A DNA stretch of 64,000 bases from Candidatus Brevundimonas phytovorans (GCA_029203145.1 CP119309.1:3001001-3065000); one strand, 5' to 3'. Numbered from the stretch's first letter, positions 17,971-26,923 are shown. Notes: generated by a model from the letters alone, not told the origin. Made by a program: numbers and translations.

Positions 17971-19461
17971 ATGACCGACACGCCTGAGAACAACGATCAG
18001 CCTACCGAAGTCGTTGAAACTGTTGCAGAACGTCCGCGCAAGACGCTGACGCTGGGCGGCGCGCGCGCCGCGCCGGTCGAGGCTGCGCCGGAACCGGAAG
18101 TCGAAGCGGAGGACACCTCCGAGATCGTCAACGATCATACCGGCGTCGACACCACGGCGGACGACGAGGACGACGACGGCGAGCCGATGGTGCCGAATGG
18201 CCGCATCACGCTTCAGGAACTGAACGAGAAGACGCCGGAAGACCTGGTCGCCTTCGCCGAAAGCCTCGAGATCGAGAACGCCGGCAACCTGCGGAAGCAG
18301 GACCTTCTGTTCGCCATCCTGAAGACCCTGGCCGACGAAGAGGTGGAGATCATCGCCTCGGGCGTGCTGGAGATCCTGCCGGACGGCTTCGGCTTCCTGC
18401 GCAGCCCCGACGCCAACTATCTGCCGGGCCCGGACGACGTCTATGTCTCGCCGTCGCAGATTCGCCGTTTCGGCCTGCGCTCGGGCGACACGGTGCACGG
18501 CGCCGTGCGCGGCCCGCGTGAGGGCGAGCGCTACTTCGCCCTGCTCAAGGTCGACACGATCAACTTCGAAGATCCGGAGATGGTCAAGACCAAGGTCCTG
18601 TTCGACAACCTGACGCCGCTCTATCCCGAAGAGCGTCTGCACATGGAAATCCAGGACCCGACTTTGAAGGACCGCTCGGGCCGGGTCATCGACATCGTCG
18701 CTCCGCTGGGCAAGGGCCAGCGCTGCCTGATCGTCGCCCCGCCGCGCGTGGGTAAGACGGTCATGCTGCAGAACATCGCCAAGTCGATCGAGCGTAACCA
18801 CCCGGAAGTCTTCCTGATCGTCCTGCTGATCGACGAACGCCCGGAAGAAGTCACCGACATGCAGCGCACGGTGAAGGGCGAGGTCGTCGCCTCGACCTTC
18901 GACGAACCGGCCACCCGCCACGTCGCCGTCGCCGAAATGGTCATCGAAAAGGCCAAGCGTCTGGTCGAGCACAAGAAGGATGTCGTCATCCTGCTGGACT
19001 CCATCACCCGCCTGGGCCGCGCCTACAACGCCACCGTCCCGTCGTCGGGCAAGGTCCTGACCGGCGGCGTCGACGCCAACGCCCTGCAACGTCCCAAACG
19101 TTTCTTCGGCGCCGCGCGTAACGTCGAGCAGGGCGGGTCGCTGACCATCATCGCCACGGCCCTGATCGACACCGGTTCGCGCATGGACGAGGTCATCTTC
19201 GAAGAGTTCAAGGGCACGGGTAACTCGGAAATCGTCCTGGACCGCAAGGTCGCCGACAAGCGCATCTTCCCGGCCATCGACGTGCTCAAGTCCGGCACCC
19301 GCAAGGAAGACCTCATTACGCCGAAGGATCAGCTGGCCAAGACCTATGTCCTGCGCCGTATCCTCAACCCGATGGGGCCGCAGGACGCGATCGAGTTCCT
19401 GCTCGACAAGATGCGTCAGTCCAAGAACAACGGCGATTTCTTCCAGTCCATGAATACTTGA
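17971..19461 (+). CDS. rho: transcription termination factor Rho
   Basis: A 496-residue RNA-dependent ATPase helicase that terminates transcription. It has an acidic N-terminal extension of about 80 residues, common in alphaproteobacteria, then the Rho N-domain (ITLQELNEKTPEDLVAFAES). The RNA-binding OB fold contains DGFGFLRSPDANYLPGPDDVYVSPSQIRRF. The ATPase core has Walker A APPRVGKTVML near 255-265 and Walker B ILLDSITRLGRAYN, plus the Q/R-loop region. I chose ATG 17971; a GTG five codons upstream (17956) is equally in frame. A REP-like hairpin and a parS site follow its stop. Confidence 0.95.
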   Translation: MTDTPENNDQPTEVVETVAERPRKTLTLGGARAAPVEAAPEPEVEAEDTSEIVNDHTGVDTTADDEDDDGEPMVPNGRITLQELNEKTPEDLVAFAESLEIENAGNLRKQDLLFAILKTLADEEVEIIASGVLEILPDGFGFLRSPDANYLPGPDDVYVSPSQIRRFGLRSGDTVHGAVRGPREGERYFALLKVDTINFEDPEMVKTKVLFDNLTPLYPEERLHMEIQDPTLKDRSGRVIDIVAPLGKGQRCLIVAPPRVGKTVMLQNIAKSIERNHPEVFLIVLLIDERPEEVTDMQRTVKGEVVASTFDEPATRHVAVAEMVIEKAKRLVEHKKDVVILLDSITRLGRAYNATVPSSGKVLTGGVDANALQRPKRFFGAARNVEQGGSLTIIATALIDTGSRMDEVIFEEFKGTGNSEIVLDRKVADKRIFPAIDVLKSGTRKEDLITPKDQLAKTYVLRRILNPMGPQDAIEFLLDKMRQSKNNGDFFQSMNT

Positions 19462-19467
19462 TTGGGG

Positions 19468-19507
19468 CCCCTAGCGCCTCGCGCGCGGCGCGAGGCTGCT
19501 TGAGGGG
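19468..19507 (+). repeat. REP-like 3' palindrome, copy 3 (after rho)
   Basis: The outer arms CCCCT/AGGGG enclose AGC, an inner stem GCCTCGCGC/GCGCGAGGC with loop GCG, and TGCTTG. It starts 7 bases after the rho stop in the same orientation, and the parS site follows 8 bases later. Confidence 0.65.
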
Positions 19508-19515
19508 CGCCGTCA

Positions 19516-19531
19516 TGTTTCACGTGAAACA
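19516..19531. other. parS site (rho downstream region)
   Basis: TGTTTCACGTGAAACA is a perfect 16-bp palindrome and matches the ParB-binding consensus. It lies in the gap between rho and the following small gene, 4.4 kb from the origin. Confidence 0.9.
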
Positions 19532-19543
19532 CGAGAGGGCGTC

Positions 19544-19783
19544 ATGAAGCTGAACATCGAGATCGACTGCACCCCGGCCGAGGCTCGCGCCTTCCTCGGC
19601 CTGCCCGACGTGACCGTCCTCAACGACCATCTGGTCGGCGAGATGCAGAAGCGGATGGACGCCAACATGGCGTCGCTGCAGCCTGACGAACTGATGAAGA
19701 CTTGGACCTCGTTCGGGGTTCAGGCTCAGGACCAGTTCCGCCGTCTGATGGAAGCCGCCGTCACGGGCGCGCCCAAGGGCTGA
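19544..19783 (+). CDS. small conserved protein (DUF6489-like)
   Basis: A 79-residue soluble protein, MKLNIEIDCTPAEARAFLGLPDV at the N-terminus and an amphipathic helical C-terminus ending GAPKG. It resembles the DUF6489 family of small alphaproteobacterial proteins found beside rho or mnmE; no function is known. It starts at ATG 19544 after GAGAGGG. The mnmE TTG start follows 4 bases after its stop, so the two are probably co-transcribed. Confidence 0.8.
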   Translation: MKLNIEIDCTPAEARAFLGLPDVTVLNDHLVGEMQKRMDANMASLQPDELMKTWTSFGVQAQDQFRRLMEAAVTGAPKG

Positions 19784-19787
19784 AGAC

Positions 19788-21134
19788 TTGAGTTCCAACG
19801 CCGACACCATCTTCGCCCTGGCCACCCCGCCGGGGCGAGGGGCCATCGCCATCCTGCGTCTGTCCGGACCGGGCGTGGACGCCGCCCTGGCTGGGCTCGG
19901 GGCAGGGGGGCTGACCCCGCGACTGGCGTCGCTTCGCACCCTGCGTCACGAGGGCGAGATGGTCGATCAGGCCCTGGTCCTGCGCTTCCCGGGACCCAAT
20001 TCCTACACCGGCGAAGACTCGGCCGAACTGCATCTGCACGGCGGGCGGGCCGTGATCGAGGCCGCCAGCCGCGCGCTGATCGCGCTGGATGTTCGCCCCG
20101 CCGAACCGGGCGAGTTCACCCGTCGGGCCTTTCAGAACGGCCGCATGGACTTGGCCCAGGCCGAGGCCGTCGCCGACCTGATCGACGCCGAGACGAGCGC
20201 CCAGAAATCTCAGGCCCTGGGGCAGCTGGACGGCGCCCTCAGCGCGGCCTACGCCGGTTTCCGCCGTGACCTGCTCAAGGCCCTGTCGCTGGTCGAGGCC
20301 GAGATCGACTTTCCCGACGAGGAAGTGCCCGACAATCTGGCCCGCACTGCCGGTCCGGTTCTGGACCAGCTGGCTGCTGATCTGCGCGCCGCTCTGGCCG
20401 ATTCCGACCGGGGTCGGCGGGTGCGCGAAGGCTATCGCATCGTCCTGATCGGTGAGACCAACGCCGGCAAGTCGTCGCTGTTCAACGCCCTGACGGCGCG
20501 CGAGGCGGCCATCGTCACCCCCATCGCCGGCACCACCCGCGACGTGCTGGACGCTGAACTGATGATCGGCGGCTACGCCGTCACCCTGTCCGACACCGCG
20601 GGGCTGCGCGACAGCGAGGACCTGGTCGAGGCCGAGGGTATCCGCCGCGCGCGCCAGAGGGCCGGAGGCGCCGACCTGCGGCTCTGGGTTCGTGCGCCGG
20701 ACATGGGGCAAGCTGGGGGGCAAGATGGAGGGCAGGGCGATGATCCCGCCGCCGCCTTCGCCCAGGCCGACGACCTTCAGATCCTGAACAAGGCCGACCT
20801 CGGCGCCGCAACACCTGCCGCGGGGCTTGAGGCCCTTACCGTCAGCACCGCCACTGGGCAGGGGCTGTCCGAACTGCACGACTGGATCGCCGCCCGTCTG
20901 GCCCGCGACCTGTCGGGCGCCGACTTCCCGGCGGTGACGCGCGAGCGCCATCGCCGTCGTCTGGTCGAGGCCCTGGCCGCGGTCGAGGCGGGTCGTCGCG
21001 CCCTGGATCTGGCGCCGGAAATGGCGGGCGATGACCTGCGTCGGGCGGCGGACGCCCTGGCCCGCGTCACCGGCGCCATTGGTGTCGAGGACATCCTCGG
21101 CGAGGTCTTCTCCACCTTCTGCATCGGCAAATAG
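19788..21134 (+). CDS. mnmE: tRNA modification GTPase MnmE
   Basis: A 448-residue GTPase that with MnmG installs the 5-carboxymethylaminomethyl group on wobble uridine 34 of certain tRNAs. The N-terminal folate-binding domain includes SYTGEDSAELHLHGG. The G domain has G1 GETNAGKSS near 222-230, G2 TTRD, G3 DTAGLRD and G4 NKAD. The C-terminus ends with the catalytic CIGK. The gene starts at TTG 19788, four bases after the upstream stop. A short Gly/Gln/Asp-rich insertion lies between G3 and G4. A parS site lies between it and mnmG. Confidence 0.95.
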   Translation: MSSNADTIFALATPPGRGAIAILRLSGPGVDAALAGLGAGGLTPRLASLRTLRHEGEMVDQALVLRFPGPNSYTGEDSAELHLHGGRAVIEAASRALIALDVRPAEPGEFTRRAFQNGRMDLAQAEAVADLIDAETSAQKSQALGQLDGALSAAYAGFRRDLLKALSLVEAEIDFPDEEVPDNLARTAGPVLDQLAADLRAALADSDRGRRVREGYRIVLIGETNAGKSSLFNALTAREAAIVTPIAGTTRDVLDAELMIGGYAVTLSDTAGLRDSEDLVEAEGIRRARQRAGGADLRLWVRAPDMGQAGGQDGGQGDDPAAAFAQADDLQILNKADLGAATPAAGLEALTVSTATGQGLSELHDWIAARLARDLSGADFPAVTRERHRRRLVEALAAVEAGRRALDLAPEMAGDDLRRAADALARVTGAIGVEDILGEVFSTFCIGK

Positions 21135-21148
21135 CCACAGAACTTCGG

Positions 21149-21164
21149 TGTTTCACGTGAAACG
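21149..21164. other. parS site (between mnmE and mnmG)
   Basis: TGTTTCACGTGAAACG carries the full 14-bp core and deviates from the perfect palindrome only in its last base. It lies 15 bases after the mnmE stop. Confidence 0.88.
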
Positions 21165-21203
21165 ACGGCGTCGCGGCTGTGGCGATGTCGGGCGGGATAG
21201 ACT

Positions 21204-23111
21204 ATGTCCTCGGCCATGACTTTCTCCCCCTCAAACACCTTCGACGTCATCGTCATCGGCGGCGGTCACGCCGGCTGCGAGGCCGCGGCCGCTTCGGCGC
21301 GTGCTGGCGCCCGCACCCTGTTGCTGACCCAGAAGCTGGAAACCGTCGGCGAGATGAGCTGCAACCCGGCCATTGGGGGCCTGGGCAAGGGCCATCTGGT
21401 GCGGGAGATCGACGCCCTGGACGGCGTCATGGGGCGTCTGGCCGATGTGTCCGGCATCCAGTTCCGCCTTTTGAACCGCTCCAAAGGCGCCGCCGTGCGC
21501 GGCCCGCGCAGCCAGATCGACCGTCGTCTTTACCGCGAGGCCATGCAGGCCGAACTGGCCCAGACGCCGAACCTGACCCTGATGGCCGGCACGGCCGAGG
21601 CCCTGATCCTGAACGGCGACCGCGTCGTCGGCGTCACGACGGGCGAGGGTATTACCTTGCGCGCCGGGGCCGTGGTCCTGACGACCGGCACCTTCCTCAA
21701 CGGCGTCATCCATCGCGGCGAGGAACGGATCGCGGCCGGTCGCTTTGGCGAGGCGCCGTCTGTCGGTCTGGCCGCCGACCTCTATGGCGCAGGCCTGATG
21801 ATGGGGCGGCTGAAGACCGGCACGCCCGCGCGTCTGGATGGCCGAACCATCGCTTGGGACCAGCTGGAGATGCAGGCGGCCGACGACGAGCCCGTGCCGT
21901 TCAGCTTCCGGACGGACAAGATCGAGGTGCCGCAGATCGCCTGCGGCATCACCCATACGACCGAGGAAACCCACCGCATCATCGCCGAGAACCTGGGCGA
22001 GAGCGCCGTCTATGGCGGCAAGCTGTCGGGGCGCGGACCGCGCTATTGCCCCTCGATCGAGGACAAGGTGGTCCGCTTCGCTGACAAGACCAGCCACCAG
22101 GTCTTCCTTGAGCCCGAGGGTCTGGACGACCCGACCGTCTATCCCAATGGCATATCGACCTCGGTGTCGGACGCCACTCAGATGGCCTTCCTGCGAACCA
22201 TGCCGGGCCTGGAACAGGTCGAGGTCTTCCGCTTCGGCTACGCTATCGAATACGATTATGTCGATCCGCGCGAACTGACCCCGGCGCTGGAGGTCAAGAA
22301 ACGGCCCGGTCTCTATCTGGCCGGTCAGATCAACGGCACGACGGGCTATGAAGAGGCGGGCGCCCAAGGCCTGATCGCCGGCCTCAACGCCGCCCGCGCC
22401 GCCGCCGGTTCGGACCCGATTATCCTCGGTCGTGACCAGGCCTATATCGGCGTCATGATCGACGACCTGGTGACGCGCGGCGTCACCGAGCCCTATCGCA
22501 TGTTCACCAGCCGGGCGGAGTACCGCCTGACCCTGCGCGCCGACAACGCCGACCTGCGTCTGACGGCGCTGGGCGTCGCCGCCGGCGTAGTCGGGTCGGC
22601 GCGCGCGAAAGTATGGCTGACGAAGGCCGCGCAGTTGGACCGGGCGAACCGTGTTTCACGTGAAACCCAGTTCACGCCCAAGGAGGCTGGAGCGCTGGGC
22701 ATCACCGTCAATGCTGACGGCCAGCGCCGGTCGATCCGCGACCTCCTGTCCTTTCCCGGTGTGACGCTGGACCATTTCGCTGGCGTCCGGCCTGAAGTCG
22801 CCGATTGGTCGCCCGCCGTGCGCGAACAGGTCGAGATCGACGCCGTCTACGCCGGCTATCTGGACCGCCAGGCGTCGGAGGCCGAGGCCTTGCGTCGGGA
22901 GGAGGGCCTGTCCCTGCCCGACGGTCTCGACTATGCCGCCATCGGCGGGCTGTCGAACGAGGTCCGCGAGAAGCTGATCCTGGTCCAGCCCCGCACCCTG
23001 GGGCAGGCGGGCCGGATTGAAGGCATGACGCCGGGCGCCCTGACGGCCCTGTTGGCCCATGTGAAGAAGGCGACGCCGCTCGCCGCAGAAGTCGAGACCA
23101 TCGTCGCGTGA
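21204..23111 (+). CDS. mnmG: tRNA uridine-5-carboxymethylaminomethyl modification enzyme MnmG (GidA)
   Basis: A 635-residue FAD enzyme, partner of MnmE. The dinucleotide-binding motif GGGHAGCE is at 19-26, and both GidA signatures are present: the GPRSQIDRRLYREAMQ region and GQINGTTGYEEAGAQGL. The C-terminal helical domain that binds MnmE contains YAAIGGLSNEVREKL. The start is ATG 21204 after GGGCGGGA; a second ATG at 21216 is possible. An internal parS site (22652-22667) encodes RVSRET. The stop overlaps the rsmG GTG by 4 bases. Confidence 0.96.
   Translation: MSSAMTFSPSNTFDVIVIGGGHAGCEAAAASARAGARTLLLTQKLETVGEMSCNPAIGGLGKGHLVREIDALDGVMGRLADVSGIQFRLLNRSKGAAVRGPRSQIDRRLYREAMQAELAQTPNLTLMAGTAEALILNGDRVVGVTTGEGITLRAGAVVLTTGTFLNGVIHRGEERIAAGRFGEAPSVGLAADLYGAGLMMGRLKTGTPARLDGRTIAWDQLEMQAADDEPVPFSFRTDKIEVPQIACGITHTTEETHRIIAENLGESAVYGGKLSGRGPRYCPSIEDKVVRFADKTSHQVFLEPEGLDDPTVYPNGISTSVSDATQMAFLRTMPGLEQVEVFRFGYAIEYDYVDPRELTPALEVKKRPGLYLAGQINGTTGYEEAGAQGLIAGLNAARAAAGSDPIILGRDQAYIGVMIDDLVTRGVTEPYRMFTSRAEYRLTLRADNADLRLTALGVAAGVVGSARAKVWLTKAAQLDRANRVSRETQFTPKEAGALGITVNADGQRRSIRDLLSFPGVTLDHFAGVRPEVADWSPAVREQVEIDAVYAGYLDRQASEAEALRREEGLSLPDGLDYAAIGGLSNEVREKLILVQPRTLGQAGRIEGMTPGALTALLAHVKKATPLAAEVETIVA
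22652..22667. other. parS site (within mnmG)
   Basis: TGTTTCACGTGAAACC lies inside the mnmG reading frame and keeps the full 14-bp ParB core. It is 7.6 kb from the hemE edge of the origin gap. Confidence 0.88.
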
Positions 23112-23731
23112 GCCTGGATCCCGTCGCCGCCTTCCGCGCCCACACCGGCGCCAGTGAAGCCCAGATCAATGATCTGACCGCCTTCCTCGCCATGCTGACC
23201 GAGGCCAATGAGGTGATGAACCTTGTCGGCCCGGACTCCATTCCCGACTTCTGGAACCGTCACGCCTGGGATAGCGCCCAGCTTCTGACCCAGGCGCCCG
23301 AGGCTCTGACCTGGGCCGATCTGGGTGCCGGGGCCGGATTTCCCGGCGTGGTTCTCGCCATCCTGCTGAAGGATCGCCCCGACGCCCATGTCTGGCTGAT
23401 CGACAGCCTGGGCAAACGTTGCCGCTTCCTGGAACAGGTGGTCGAGGCGTTGGATCTGCCAGCTACGGTCGTCAACGGCCGGGCCGAGGAGCAGGACGTC
23501 GAGGTCGACATCGTCACCGCTCGCGCCGTGGCTCCGATGGAGAAACTTCTGGCTTATGCACAACCTTACTTCCAGCACGGTGCACAAGGCCTGTTCCTGA
23601 AGGGCGAGAAGGCCGAAGCTGAGTTGAAAGAGGCGGCCAAGGTCTGGCAGTTTAAGAGTGACCTCTCCGTCTCGCGCAGCGACCCGCGCGGCCGCATCGT
23701 CCACATCCGGAGTCTTCGCCGTGTCCGCTGA
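23108..23731 (+). CDS. rsmG: 16S rRNA (guanine527-N7)-methyltransferase RsmG (GidB)
   Basis: A 207-residue SAM-dependent methyltransferase acting on G527 of 16S rRNA. The SAM-binding motif is WADLGAGAGFPGVVLAI near 68-84. FWNRHAWDSAQLL just before it and TARAVAPMEKLLAYA are conserved in the family. The GTG start at 23108 overlaps the mnmG stop by 4 bases. The parA GTG lies 11 bases before its stop, so mnmG, rsmG and parA are tightly linked. Confidence 0.95.
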   Translation: MSLDPVAAFRAHTGASEAQINDLTAFLAMLTEANEVMNLVGPDSIPDFWNRHAWDSAQLLTQAPEALTWADLGAGAGFPGVVLAILLKDRPDAHVWLIDSLGKRCRFLEQVVEALDLPATVVNGRAEEQDVEVDIVTARAVAPMEKLLAYAQPYFQHGAQGLFLKGEKAEAELKEAAKVWQFKSDLSVSRSDPRGRIVHIRSLRRVR

Positions 23732-24542
23732 TCGCGAGAAACAGACCCGAGTCCTGGCTGTCTCCAACCAGAAGGGCGGGGTGGGCAAGACCACGACCGC
23801 CATCAACCTCGGCACCGCCCTGGCCGCCATCGGCGAAAAGGTGCTGATCGTCGACATGGACCCGCAGGGCAATGCCTCGACGGGTCTGGGTGTTCCACGT
23901 GAAACACGCCGAGCGACGATCTATGACGTCATCGTCGATGGCCGCCCGATCGACCAGTCGGCGGTTGAAACCGCTGTCCCGGGCCTCTTTATCGTGCCGG
24001 CCGACGCCGACATGTCGGGCGTTGAGATCGAACTGAGCCAGGCGGACCGTCGCTCCTATCGTCTGCGCGACGCCCTCGCGGCGCAGGGCGGCAACGGCCA
24101 TACGCGGTATGACTATGTCCTGATCGATTGCCCGCCGTCGCTGAACCTGCTGACGCTGAACGCCATGGCCGCCGCCGATGCCGTTCTGGTGCCGCTTCAG
24201 TGCGAGTTCTTTGCGCTGGAGGGCCTGACCCAGCTGATGCGGACCATCGACATGGTCAAGCAGAGCCTCAATCCGGCGCTGGAGATCCAGGGCCTGGTCC
24301 TGACCATGTACGACCGCCGCAACGCCCTGTCGGGCCAGGTGGCGGCTGACGTGCGCGCCCACTTTGGCGACAAGGTCTATGACAGCGTCATTCCCCGCAA
24401 CGTGCGGGTGTCGGAGGCGCCGTCCTTCGGCAAGCCGGTGCTGATCTATGATCTGAAATGCACCGGCAGCCAGGCTTATCTGAAGCTGGCGCGCGAGCTT
24501 GTGGCCCGCGAACGCCAGCGTCGTCAGGCGCTCGCCGCCTGA
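23721..24542 (+). CDS. parA: chromosome partitioning ATPase ParA
   Basis: A 273-residue Walker-type ATPase that binds DNA non-specifically and moves ParB-parS complexes to the new pole. The deviant Walker A KGGVGKTT is at residues 18-25. Walker B is YVLIDCPPSLNLLTLNA, and the central VPLQCEFFALEGLTQL is family-typical. The start is GTG 23721, overlapping the rsmG end by 11 bases; the longer frame upstream is inside rsmG. A parS site lies within codons for VPRETR near residue 60. The gap to parB is 39 bases. Confidence 0.95.
   Translation: MSADREKQTRVLAVSNQKGGVGKTTTAINLGTALAAIGEKVLIVDMDPQGNASTGLGVPRETRRATIYDVIVDGRPIDQSAVETAVPGLFIVPADADMSGVEIELSQADRRSYRLRDALAAQGGNGHTRYDYVLIDCPPSLNLLTLNAMAAADAVLVPLQCEFFALEGLTQLMRTIDMVKQSLNPALEIQGLVLTMYDRRNALSGQVAADVRAHFGDKVYDSVIPRNVRVSEAPSFGKPVLIYDLKCTGSQAYLKLARELVARERQRRQALAA
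23891..23906. other. parS site (within parA)
   Basis: TGTTCCACGTGAAACA is identical to the classical 16-bp parS consensus of B. subtilis Spo0J. It lies in the 5' part of parA, so ParB bound here could also influence parAB expression. Confidence 0.92.
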
Positions 24543-24581
24543 TTGGCGGCTCTTTCGATTAAGTAGAACGGAATCAGCATC

Positions 24582-25466
24582 TTGTCCGAACGTCAACGTG
24601 GTCTGGGTCGCGGCCTGTCGGCCCTTCTGGGAGAGAACGTCGCCGAGAGCGCGCCGGTGGACGGCGGGGCTCAGCCGACGGGCGTGCGCGCCGTGCCGAT
24701 CGAGAGCCTGAAGCCCAACCCCGATCAGCCACGCAAACAGTTCGCCGCCGAGCATCTGGAAGAACTGACCGCCTCGATCCGCGACAAGGGCGTGCTGCAG
24801 CCCATCCTGGTGCGGGCCCAGCCCGGTGAGGACGGCATGTGGCAGATCATCGCCGGCGAGCGCCGCTGGCGCGCCGCCCAGGCCGCCAGGCTGAAATTCG
24901 TGCCTATCATCGAACGCCCCATGGACGACGTGGAGGTGATGGAGGTCGCCATCATCGAAAACGTCCAGCGCGCCGATCTGAACCCGGTCGAAGAGGCCAT
25001 GGCCTATGGCTCGCTGATCTCGCGTTTCGGCCGCACCCAGGACGCCCTGGCTGGCGTGGTCGGCAAGAGCCGCAGCCATGTCGCCAATACCCTGCGCCTG
25101 CTGCAACTGCCCGACAGCGTCCTGACCCATGTCATGGAAAACCGGCTCTCGGCCGGTCATGCCCGCGCCCTGATCACGGCCCCCAACCCTGAGGCCCTGG
25201 CTGAACAGGTCCTCTCCAAGGGCCTGAACGTGCGTCAGACCGAGGCCCTGGCTCGTCGCGCCGCGGATGGTCCCAAGGCCTCCAAGGCCAAGCCGGCCTT
25301 GAGCGGGGAGGGCGCCGCCGACGTCGCCGCTCTGGAGCAGGATCTGGCCGATGCGCTCGGCCTCAAGGTCCTGCTGACCGACAAGGGCGGCAAGGGCGAA
25401 CTGACCATCAAATACGCCACCCTGGAACAACTCGACGACCTGTGTCGCCGCCTGATGCGCGGCTAA
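24582..25466 (+). CDS. parB: chromosome partitioning protein ParB (CTPase clamp)
   Basis: A 294-residue ParB that loads at parS and slides as a CTP-dependent clamp. The N-terminus RQRGLGRGLSALLG is the ParA-stimulating segment. The NDP/CTP pocket includes PNPDQPRKQF, and the arginine patch is GERRWRAA. The helix-turn-helix region runs through TQDALAGVVGKSRSHVANTLRLL. The C-terminal dimerisation domain ends DDLCRRLMRG. It starts at TTG 24582, the only start giving the conserved N-terminus. Five parS sites in this window are its likely targets. Confidence 0.95.
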   Translation: MSERQRGLGRGLSALLGENVAESAPVDGGAQPTGVRAVPIESLKPNPDQPRKQFAAEHLEELTASIRDKGVLQPILVRAQPGEDGMWQIIAGERRWRAAQAARLKFVPIIERPMDDVEVMEVAIIENVQRADLNPVEEAMAYGSLISRFGRTQDALAGVVGKSRSHVANTLRLLQLPDSVLTHVMENRLSAGHARALITAPNPEALAEQVLSKGLNVRQTEALARRAADGPKASKAKPALSGEGAADVAALEQDLADALGLKVLLTDKGGKGELTIKYATLEQLDDLCRRLMRG

Positions 25467-25500
25467 GGTCTTTCCGGTCAGGACGTGCTAGGGTGCGGCC

Positions 25501-25689
25501 ATGACTGATCAAACCGACAAGACCAGCGCGACCGACGCCCTGAAACGCGCCCTCGCCGCCAAGAAGGCCGGGGCCCGGGGCGGGCAGCCCGGCGCCAAGA
25601 CCGTGGGCAAGGCCCCTGAAAAGGCCATGCAGCGTCAGGCGGCGGCGGCGAACAAGCCGGCTTTCCGCAAGGCGTCGAAACGGGGCTAA
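25501..25689 (+). CDS. small lysine/alanine-rich protein
   Basis: A 62-residue basic, low-complexity protein (MTDQTDKTSATDALKRALAAKKAG at the start, ending KASKRG). No domain is recognised, and the composition suggests disorder or nucleic-acid contact. It starts 34 bases after parB with an ATG at 25501 and may be co-transcribed with it. Codon usage is like that of the neighbours, which supports a real gene. Confidence 0.6.
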   Translation: MTDQTDKTSATDALKRALAAKKAGARGGQPGAKTVGKAPEKAMQRQAAAANKPAFRKASKRG

Positions 25690-25696
25690 ATAGTTC

Positions 25697-25826
25697 TTTC
25701 CTCCCCATTTCATGGGGAGGTGGCGCGGCGCGAAGCGACGTGACGGAGGGGGCGACTCAAACGTCAGCCCTCTGTGCCGCCCCCTCCACCGTTACGCGGT
25801 CCCCCTCCCCACAAGTGGGGAGGAAA
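25697..25826 (+). repeat. 130-bp dispersed intergenic repeat, copy 1
   Basis: The unit is bounded by two CCTCCCC-n-GGGGAGG hairpins and contains GTGACGGAGGGGGCG and GCCCCCTCCACCG. A second copy in opposite orientation lies at 41477-41606. This type of CCTCCCCAC/GTGGGGAGG repeat is common between genes in Caulobacteraceae (recalled, not searched). Confidence 0.75.
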
Positions 25827-25834
25827 GGGGCGAC

Positions 25835-25865
25835 GACCTCAAGTAGCGCGAAAGCGCGGTAGGCC
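25835..25865 (-). repeat. REP-like 3' palindrome, short form (after holA)
   Basis: On the minus strand the outer arms GGCCT/AGGTC enclose ACC, a GCGC/GCGC stem and TACTTG. It begins 6 bases after the holA stop and is oriented with that gene. Confidence 0.55.
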
Positions 25866-25870
25866 CTCGC

Positions 25871-26923
25871 TCAAAGTCCCATGCGCTTGGCGCGGGCGGA
25901 GATTTCCAGCAGCAGGCGTTCGGCGATCAGGGCTTCGGGCATGCCCGTGGTCTTGGTGGCGATGTCGGCGGTGTTGACGTTGTCCTGCACCTCGTCGAGC
26001 GTCTCCAGACGCCAGGCGCGGGCCTGACGCAGCATCTCGGCCTCCTGCTTCCAGAAGACGCCGGCGGACTTGGCCGCCTCCTTGGCGCCCGCGCCGGAGG
26101 CTTGCAGGACGTTGATCCGGCGCAGTTTGCCGAGGTGTATGGCGGCCATGCGCACGGCCATGACGGCGCTTTCGCCCTCGGCCAGGGCGCGGCGCAGGCC
26201 GGATTGGGCCGGGCCGGGGCGTCCGCCGAAGGCTTGCAGGGCGGCGTCGGACAGGGAGGCGTCGGGCTCTACGCCCAGATGTTCTTCCAGTTCCGGCACG
26301 TCGATGGTGCGGCCGGAGCCAGGCCCGATGTAGAGGACCAGACGTTCGATTTCCTGACGCATCAGACCGCGCTCGCGAGGCAGGCGGGCGACGAAGCGGT
26401 CCAGGGCGTCCGAAGTCAGGCCCACCTTGTCGGCCCCCAGGGCCTCGCGCGTCATGCGGGCCACGTCGCCGACCTCGTCCTCGTAGCAGGCGATACCGAC
26501 GGCGCCGGGCGACTTCTCGGCGGCCTTCCGCAGGGCGGATTCGCGGCCGAGCGCCCCGGCCTCGATGACCAGCATGGCGTCGGGATTGTAGCCGCCGTCG
26601 GCGTGCACGGTCAGGGCGGCGGCGATGGCCTTGTCGACGCTGGCCTTGCCGTCCGACAGGCGGATGCGCACCAGACGGCGCCCGCCGATCATGCTCAGGG
26701 CCGTCAGCGCCTCCTCCAGCTTGACCGCATCGCCGTCGATATCGGCCTCGGTCAGGAAGGTGACGTTGAACGGATCGTTTAGGTCGGGCGTGATGGCCTT
26801 GTAGAGGGTCAGGGCCCGCTCGGTGACGCCTGAGCGGTCCTTGCCGTGGATGACGGCGGCGCGGATGTGGGCGTCGGGCGACTTCAGGAAGCGGTCGACC
26901 TCGGGCCGTTTGGCCAGGATCAC
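25871..26923 (-). CDS. holA: DNA polymerase III delta subunit
   Basis: A 350-residue clamp-loader subunit that opens the beta sliding clamp. The fold is recognisable from AVIHGKDRSGVTERALTLYKA near the N-terminus, the central FVARLPRERGLMRQEIERLVLY, and the C-terminal helical collar domain (RRALAEGESAVMAVRMAAIHL). Sequence conservation in this family is low, but position downstream of lptE and leuS supports the call. The start ATG 26923 lies 25 bases after the lptE stop, so leuS-lptE-holA form one operon. Confidence 0.92.
   Translation of the reverse strand: MILAKRPEVDRFLKSPDAHIRAAVIHGKDRSGVTERALTLYKAITPDLNDPFNVTFLTEADIDGDAVKLEEALTALSMIGGRRLVRIRLSDGKASVDKAIAAALTVHADGGYNPDAMLVIEAGALGRESALRKAAEKSPGAVGIACYEDEVGDVARMTREALGADKVGLTSDALDRFVARLPRERGLMRQEIERLVLYIGPGSGRTIDVPELEEHLGVEPDASLSDAALQAFGGRPGPAQSGLRRALAEGESAVMAVRMAAIHLGKLRRINVLQASGAGAKEAAKSAGVFWKQEAEMLRQARAWRLETLDEVQDNVNTADIATKTTGMPEALIAERLLLEISARAKRMGL

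Noticed and set aside
17164..19089. A 641-codon minus-strand open frame opposite hemJ and rho
   Set aside because: It crosses a real intergenic region and two real genes in antisense and shows no domain.
25697..25826. The 130-bp repeats considered as insertion sequences
   Set aside because: There is no transposase, and no target-site duplication could be identified. They fit a non-coding dispersed repeat.
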